Shown one piece after another: positions 4,764-8,161 of a stretch of DNA of 8,161 nt. The notes under the pieces were generated by a model. That model was not told the origin of the DNA. It saw only the letters and a program-made list of their open reading frames with translations, and ran no database searches. Numbering within the stretch: position 1 is the stretch's first letter; each line of letters starts with the position of its first letter. The translations under genes were made by a program, and so were the position numbers. Source of the stretch: Candidatus Nitrosopumilus sp. (GTDB lineage: Archaea > Thermoproteota > Nitrososphaeria > Nitrososphaerales > Nitrosopumilaceae); assembly GCA_011055585.1 (NCBI GenBank), contig DRGT01000028.1, forward strand, positions 1 to 8,161. Direction: 5' to 3'.

Positions 4764-5450
4764 AAGGCTATATCACAGAAAAAATCCATCAAATTTATCG
4801 ATCCATTACAAAATACCCGTATTGGAATTGCAACTACTTTTGGTAAACCTTATTTTAAATTCTCAAAGTCTCTGAAAAGTCTGAATCTAAAGTTTGATTC
4901 TATTCTACCAGAACAAATTTCAACATATGAGGGAAATCTAATTCTTACTACAAAAAAAGAAACGCCAGACAATACAACAAAAATAATTCTTCATGAAGAT
5001 ATTCTTGAAAAACATCCTACAATAATTCGTGGAATAATTATTCAAAAACTTGAGTTAGGATTTGAACAGGATGATTTAGTTATTGGTATAGATCCAGGAA
5101 GTAGAATTGGAATCTCAATATTATTCTGTGGAAAAGAAATTGAAAACTCGTTGTATAATTCGATAGATGATTTAGTTTCACACGTAATCAATATTTTAGC
5201 AGAACTACGAGCAAAAAGAAAACTTGTAAGAATAGGAAATGGTAATATGGAGGTTGCCAAAAAAATAAGCACTTTACTTAACCTGAAATTTTGTTCATCA
5301 TTTGAGCTTGAATTTGTGGATGAGAGTAAAACAAGTCTAAAAATAAAGAATTTCAATCAGAGAGGGAAACGAGATATGCTTTCTGCAAAATATATTTCGC
5401 AAAGAGAAGGATACACTCATTTTGTTTTACCTCTATCAATAACTGGTTGA
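4764..5450 (+). CDS. RuvC/YqgF-like RNase H-fold protein, start codon not identified
   Basis: The frame is open from 4764 (after TGA at 4761) to TGA at 5448-5450, 228 codons. It has a catalytic-looking IGIDPGSRIGIS strand (Asp codon at 5091), VDES-KTS (Glu at 5322) and GKRDMLSAKYI (Asp at 5373). The order D...(V)DE-x-x-TS...D-x-x-SA matches the RuvC/YqgF nuclease branch of the RNase H fold, where these acids bind metal. The N-terminal 100 or so residues (TRIGIATTFGKPYF...FDSILPEQI...NLILTTKKE) look like an additional alpha/beta domain. Codons from 4764 to 5148 include no ATG, GTG or TTG; the first, TTG at 5151, lies beyond the DPG motif and cannot be the true start. A non-standard start (for example ATA 4770, ATC 4797, ATT 4821), an indel in the A6 run at 4779-4784, or decay of the 5' end would explain this. 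The C-terminal coding region looks intact. Function is unknown; a structure-specific nuclease is inferred. Confidence 0.72.
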   Translation, partial: KAISQKKSIKFIDPLQNTRIGIATTFGKPYFKFSKSLKSLNLKFDSILPEQISTYEGNLILTTKKETPDNTTKIILHEDILEKHPTIIRGIIIQKLELGFEQDDLVIGIDPGSRIGISILFCGKEIENSLYNSIDDLVSHVINILAELRAKRKLVRIGNGNMEVAKKISTLLNLKFCSSFELEFVDESKTSLKIKNFNQRGKRDMLSAKYISQREGYTHFVLPLSITG

Positions 5451-5457
5451 AAATTTT

Positions 5458-6531
5458 CTAGTTAGGTTTCATCAAAATTTTTCCAAACAAACCTTTTCCA
5501 GTTAGCATTTTTGTATGAGCTTCTGCTGCTTGCTCCAAAGTATATTCTGAATCAATTATTGCTTTGATTTTACCTTGAGACATCCAGTATAGTCCTTGTT
5601 CTAATTCTGCTCTTGAACCCTGAGTGGAACCAAGAATGTTTGTGCCTTTAAAGAAAACATGTCGAAGATCAGTTTGAACATCATAACCTGTGGTAGCGCC
5701 AGTTGTAACAACTGTAGCGCCGTACTTTAGCAGGGTTAGTTCTTTGTTCCAATGAGTGCCTCCAATGTGCTCATAAATTACATCAATTCCGGCATCTTTG
5801 CCTTTTTTCTTTGCTATTTCCTTTGCGACTGCTCTTACTTCTTTGTGCCAATCCTCTTTTCTGTGATCAATTGCATAATCTGCACCTAGTTCTATACACT
5901 TGTCTAACTTGTCAGGACCTGCTGTTGCAATTACATCACAATTGTACAATTTTGCAATTTGAATTCCAAAAGTTCCCATACCAGAACCACCACCCATAAC
6001 CAATACGGTTTGTCCAGGTCGAATCTTTGCTCTTCCAACTAGCATATGCCAAGATGTTAACAGGGCCATTGAAGCAGCTGCCGCTTCATCATAGCTTAAA
6101 TTTTCAGGAATTATTACAACATTAACTTCTGGCAAATGAGTAAACTCACAATATCCTCCCCATAATGGACCTGTCTGGAATCCCCAAATCTTTCTATTTC
6201 GACAATCGTATTCTCGTCCACTTGTACATGCCTTACAAATCCTACAACTAAGGTTTCCATGTGAGACTATTCTATCACCAATTTTGATGTGTTTTACATC
6301 CTCTCCAACTGCAACTACTTCACCAGCAGCATCAGTTCCAGAAATGTGTGGCATTGGAATCTCAATTGGTTTTCCTCGCATTCCCCAAATGTCATCATAG
6401 TTTAATGCTGCAACTTTAACTTTGAAAACAACTTCTTTTGGTTTTGGTTTTGGTTCATCAATATCTTTAATTTTTAAAATTTTTGCAAAATCATCATCAG
6501 TAGTATATTCTTCGTAAACTAGTGCTTTCAT
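5458..6531 (-). CDS. Medium-chain dehydrogenase/reductase (zinc-binding alcohol dehydrogenase family)
   Basis: The 357-residue protein is full length for the MDR superfamily. The N-terminal GroES-like domain has ALNYDDIWGMRG (42-53) and PHISGTDAAGEVVAVG (61-76). The structural-zinc lobe is complete: C96-x2-C99-x2-C102-x7-C110. The Rossmann domain has VLVMGGGSGMGTFGIQIAKL (177-196) for NAD(P)H. The catalytic-zinc Cys is missing: that place holds N44-Y45-D46, as in quinone oxidoreductase, crotonyl-CoA or acryloyl-CoA reductase-type members. It may therefore reduce an activated C=C bond rather than an alcohol. Acryloyl-CoA reductase of the 3-hydroxypropionate/4-hydroxybutyrate carbon fixation cycle is an attractive candidate in this lineage, but this is inference and other enoyl reductions are possible. 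It lies 37 bp downstream of the NAC gene and may be read through from it or use AAATATTAAG (6553-6562). It ends 7 bp from the convergent RNase H-fold gene. Confidence 0.9.
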   Translation of the reverse strand: MKALVYEEYTTDDDFAKILKIKDIDEPKPKPKEVVFKVKVAALNYDDIWGMRGKPIEIPMPHISGTDAAGEVVAVGEDVKHIKIGDRIVSHGNLSCRICKACTSGREYDCRNRKIWGFQTGPLWGGYCEFTHLPEVNVVIIPENLSYDEAAAASMALLTSWHMLVGRAKIRPGQTVLVMGGGSGMGTFGIQIAKLYNCDVIATAGPDKLDKCIELGADYAIDHRKEDWHKEVRAVAKEIAKKKGKDAGIDVIYEHIGGTHWNKELTLLKYGATVVTTGATTGYDVQTDLRHVFFKGTNILGSTQGSRAELEQGLYWMSQGKIKAIIDSEYTLEQAAEAHTKMLTGKGLFGKILMKPN

Positions 6532-6552
6532 AAACTAGAATATTTTTTAAGA

Positions 6553-6562
6553 CTTAATATTT
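6553..6562 (-). promoter_or_regulatory. Candidate TATA box of the MDR gene
   Basis: AAATATTAAG on the minus strand is centred about 27 bases before the ATG at 6531, the position expected for a leaderless transcript. It lies in the short gap after the NAC gene, so the MDR gene may be transcribed both alone and with NAC. Confidence 0.4.
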
Positions 6563-6568
6563 GATCAC

Positions 6569-6910
6569 TTAACCAGTAGTTAACAAAAGAATTGCTCTTG
6601 CAAGATCTCCTTTTGCTTCAGCAAGTGCACTTTTAGCTTTTTCTTCATCAACTCCTGCTTGTTGACATACAAGCTGTACATCTTCATCTGAAAATACTGG
6701 AACCTCTAGTTCTTTTTCCTCATAGCCATCGGCAGTAACTGTAAAAATTGAGCTGTCTTTAGCTTTCATTTCAGTTACTTGTGGTTTTGAAAGAATGATT
6801 TCTTTCTTGTCGGTCTTAATAATTACCTCTTGTACATTTGGGACTTCCTGCATGTCTAATCCCATCTTGTCCATCATTCTTCGCATTTGGCGATTTCCAC
6901 CACGCATCAT
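6569..6910 (-). CDS. nac: Nascent polypeptide-associated complex protein (archaeal NAC)
   Basis: The 113-residue protein has the usual archaeal NAC size and layout. A basic Met/Arg-rich N-terminus (MMRGGNRQMRRMMDKMG) contacts the ribosome. It is followed by the NAC dimerisation beta-barrel domain (about 14-66: VQEVIIKTDKKEIILSKPQV and FTVTADGYEEKEL) and a C-terminal UBA domain (about 73-111: EDVQLVCQQAGVDEEKAKSALAEAKGDLARAILLL). Archaeal NAC forms a homodimer that binds nascent chains at the ribosomal exit tunnel. The start overlaps the stop of the PUA gene by 4 bp (ATGA), so the two are translationally coupled. Two adjacent ATG codons (6910 and 6907) are possible starts. The PUA-NAC pairing is common in archaea and fits a shared role in translation. 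Confidence 0.96.
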   Translation of the reverse strand: MMRGGNRQMRRMMDKMGLDMQEVPNVQEVIIKTDKKEIILSKPQVTEMKAKDSSIFTVTADGYEEKELEVPVFSDEDVQLVCQQAGVDEEKAKSALAEAKGDLARAILLLTTG

Positions 6911-7386
6911 GATGATCCAATTCCCTTTTCATGACTTTTTAAACTATCTCTGATTTTTACAGCAACACCTCGTTTTTGCTCAAGAATCATTTTTGAGGGC
7001 AAAACTGCACGCCCAACAGCAATAACTTTTCCCTTGAATAACACGGGGGTATCAGCTGAAATCATTACATTTTTGCCACACCACGTAACATGCTTGCAAA
7101 AAACTGACCTTCCCTCTTCAACAAAGGGTTTTGCGTCTAAATTTATCTCCAAACAATTTTCTTTGAATTTTTTACTCTTCAAAAGCATTTGAGCAAAGTG
7201 AGGGCTAATTGCTAATCCTCCATCAATTCTCAGAGTGCAAAGAAGTTTTCCATCATGGTATACGTTTCTAATACGCCCGTTCTTTTTTGAGAAGGTAATC
7301 TCAAGGTTCTTTGGAAGATGTCTTGAAGCCCCACTTCCAAACAATGCATCAATAGTATGCCGGAGTTTTAGAATATGATCCATCAC
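6907..7386 (-). CDS. PUA-domain RNA-binding protein, partner gene of NAC
   Basis: The 159-residue protein has an N-terminal domain (about 1-80, with KLRHTIDALFG, IRNVYHDGKLLCTLRIDGGLAIS) and a C-terminal PUA domain (about 88-148). The PUA domain shows EEGRSVFCKHVTWCG, NVMISADTPVLF, KVIAVGRAVLPSKMILEQKRGVAVKI. The G-R-S-V-F start, the D-x-P-V/E-V strand and the A-V-G-R-A segment are typical of archaeal predicted RNA-binding proteins related to the MCT-1/Tma20-type PUA family. A role in translation or rRNA/tRNA binding is inferred. The frame opens with GTG (7386) directly followed by ATG (7383); ATG is the more likely start and a TATA box sits 27 bases before it. The 3' end overlaps NAC by 4 bp. 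It diverges from the AbrB-PhoU gene across a 90-bp gap. Confidence 0.9.
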   Translation of the reverse strand: MMDHILKLRHTIDALFGSGASRHLPKNLEITFSKKNGRIRNVYHDGKLLCTLRIDGGLAISPHFAQMLLKSKKFKENCLEINLDAKPFVEEGRSVFCKHVTWCGKNVMISADTPVLFKGKVIAVGRAVLPSKMILEQKRGVAVKIRDSLKSHEKGIGSS

Positions 7387-7404
7387 ACATAGACCAATTT
7401 ATTC

Positions 7405-7414
7405 TACATATTAG
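7405..7414 (-). promoter_or_regulatory. Candidate TATA box of the PUA-NAC operon
   Basis: On the minus strand the stretch reads CTAATATGTA and is centred about 27 bases before the ATG at 7383, consistent with a leaderless transcript. A second AT-rich site (AAAAATATAG, about 7427-7437) is an alternative that would give a leader of about 23 nt. Confidence 0.45.
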
Positions 7415-7445
7415 TTCAGTGTCAAACTATATTTTTTGTAATAAA

Positions 7446-7453
7446 CTATATAG
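7446..7453 (+). promoter_or_regulatory. TATA box CTATATAG of the AbrB-PhoU gene (leaderless)
   Basis: The palindromic octamer CTATATAG is centred about 26.5 bases before the ATG at 7476. There is no Shine-Dalgarno site, so a leaderless transcript starting at or next to the ATG is expected. Confidence 0.65.
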
Positions 7454-7475
7454 ATAGTTAAATTTGCTATAGAGT

Positions 7476-8161
7476 ATGGAAGAACTTGTGGAAACAAGAA
7501 AAATCCAGTTTACAGGCAAGTCTTCATACATAATTTCTTTGCCAAAACAATGGATTAGGGAACTTGGTCTTAAACGAGGAGATCAAATTAGGATTGCAAG
7601 ACAAGGTTCTTCATCATTACAAATCTATCCTCCAAAATTTCATTCAAAGATTTCACAAAAAGAAGATGCGACGATTGAAATAGATATTGAAGAAGAGCCA
7701 AAATCGATAATTAGAAAACTTATTTCACTTTACTTTTTGGGTTACAAGACAATTAATGTAAAACCAAAAACTGGAAGACTAAAACCTGCTCAAAGAACTG
7801 CAATTAAAGGAGCAGTAAAGCGGATGTTGATGGGCTCTGAAATCATTTCAGATTTTACTGGTGGAATAACAATTCAGGTTTTAGTTAATTTACTAGAGTT
7901 ATCGGTAGATGGAGCATTTAAGAGAATGATACATTTGGCAAAATCAATGCTAAATGATGCTATTTTAGCAGTTAAAGAAGAAAATCTTGATCTTGCAGAT
8001 GAAGTGATAAACACGGATGATGAAGTAGATAGGTTTGGTTTCTATATTATACGTCAGCTAAAAATTGCAATTCAAAATGAACATATGTTAAAAGAAATGG
8101 GATTAGGAAATGCAAGAAATTGTCTTGGTTATAGATTGGTAGTAAAAAATATTGAAAGAAC
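7476..8161 (+). CDS. AbrB/SpoVT-domain PhoU-family regulator (cut by right edge)
   Basis: The frame is open from ATG 7476 to the edge (228 full codons). Residues about 7-50 form a SpoVT/AbrB-type swapped-hairpin DNA-binding domain (TRKIQFTGKSSYIISLPKQW, LGLKRGDQIRI). A linker domain follows (about 64-120), then from about 130 a PhoU helical bundle (LVNLLELSVDGAFKRM, LDLADEVINTDDEVDRFGFYIIRQL). The DDEVD stretch is the metal-cluster type E/D motif of PhoU helices. The AbrB-PhoU fusion is a characteristic archaeal arrangement. PhoU proteins modulate phosphate uptake and signalling; with an AbrB domain the protein probably acts as a transcription regulator of phosphate genes. No pst transporter gene lies in this window, so the target is unknown. 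The start is supported by the TATA box at 7446-7453. The C-terminal part is unseen. Confidence 0.92.
   Translation, partial: MEELVETRKIQFTGKSSYIISLPKQWIRELGLKRGDQIRIARQGSSSLQIYPPKFHSKISQKEDATIEIDIEEEPKSIIRKLISLYFLGYKTINVKPKTGRLKPAQRTAIKGAVKRMLMGSEIISDFTGGITIQVLVNLLELSVDGAFKRMIHLAKSMLNDAILAVKEENLDLADEVINTDDEVDRFGFYIIRQLKIAIQNEHMLKEMGLGNARNCLGYRLVVKNIER

Noticed and set aside
5042..5356. Minus-strand open frame of 104 codons
   Set aside because: Opposite the RNase H-fold gene; its Ser/Phe/Ile-rich product has no domain features.
5151..5450. TTG 5151 as the true start of a 99-residue protein
   Set aside because: The IGIDPGSR motif and about 125 further protein-like codons lie upstream in the same open frame.

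Overview
The window looks like chromosomal DNA of an ammonia-oxidising archaeon of the Nitrosopumilus type (Thaumarchaeota/Nitrososphaerota). The evidence is low GC, archaeal genes (nascent polypeptide-associated complex protein with a PUA-domain partner, AbrB-PhoU fusion, UbiD-type decarboxylase), TATA-box promoters about 27 bases ahead of start codons with little or no leader, and very few Shine-Dalgarno sites. This assignment comes from gene content only; there is no rRNA. I saw no insertion sequence, CRISPR array, tRNA or phage gene.

Left part (1-2484): the N-terminal part of a secreted thrombospondin type 3 (calcium-binding) repeat protein runs off the left edge on the minus strand. Divergent from it is a two-CBS-domain protein with a C-terminal C2H2 zinc finger, followed by a small coiled-coil protein with a strong ribosome binding site. 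Then come a small probable ferredoxin-fold protein (minus) and, divergently, a helical protein with three exact-length 19-residue repeats that recalls phasin/PhaE proteins.

Middle (2485-4763): a minus-strand operon runs zinc-ribbon protein, then a small protein that may be a proteasome-assembly-chaperone-like (PAC3-like) protein, then a UbiD-family decarboxylase. The last two genes overlap by 4 bp. The UbiD protein is a good candidate for the decarboxylase of the archaeal mevalonate pathway. A perfect hairpin forms a two-way terminator between this operon and the repeat protein. The 326-bp gap 4438-4763 holds the operon promoter and AT-rich structure without an evident gene.

Right part (4764-8161): a plus-strand open frame encodes a RuvC/YqgF-like RNase H-fold protein that lacks any ATG, GTG or TTG upstream of its catalytic motif. 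A caller that needs such a start codon would find only a 99-residue C-terminal piece. It converges on a medium-chain dehydrogenase/reductase, which is preceded by a PUA-NAC pair overlapping by 4 bp. An AbrB-PhoU regulator diverges from the PUA gene and runs off the right edge.

The most interesting items are the start-less RNase H-fold gene, the putative PAC3-like gene in the zinc-ribbon/UbiD operon, and the 19-residue repeat protein. No clearly new multi-gene system is evident; most of the window is core-type archaeal chromosome.
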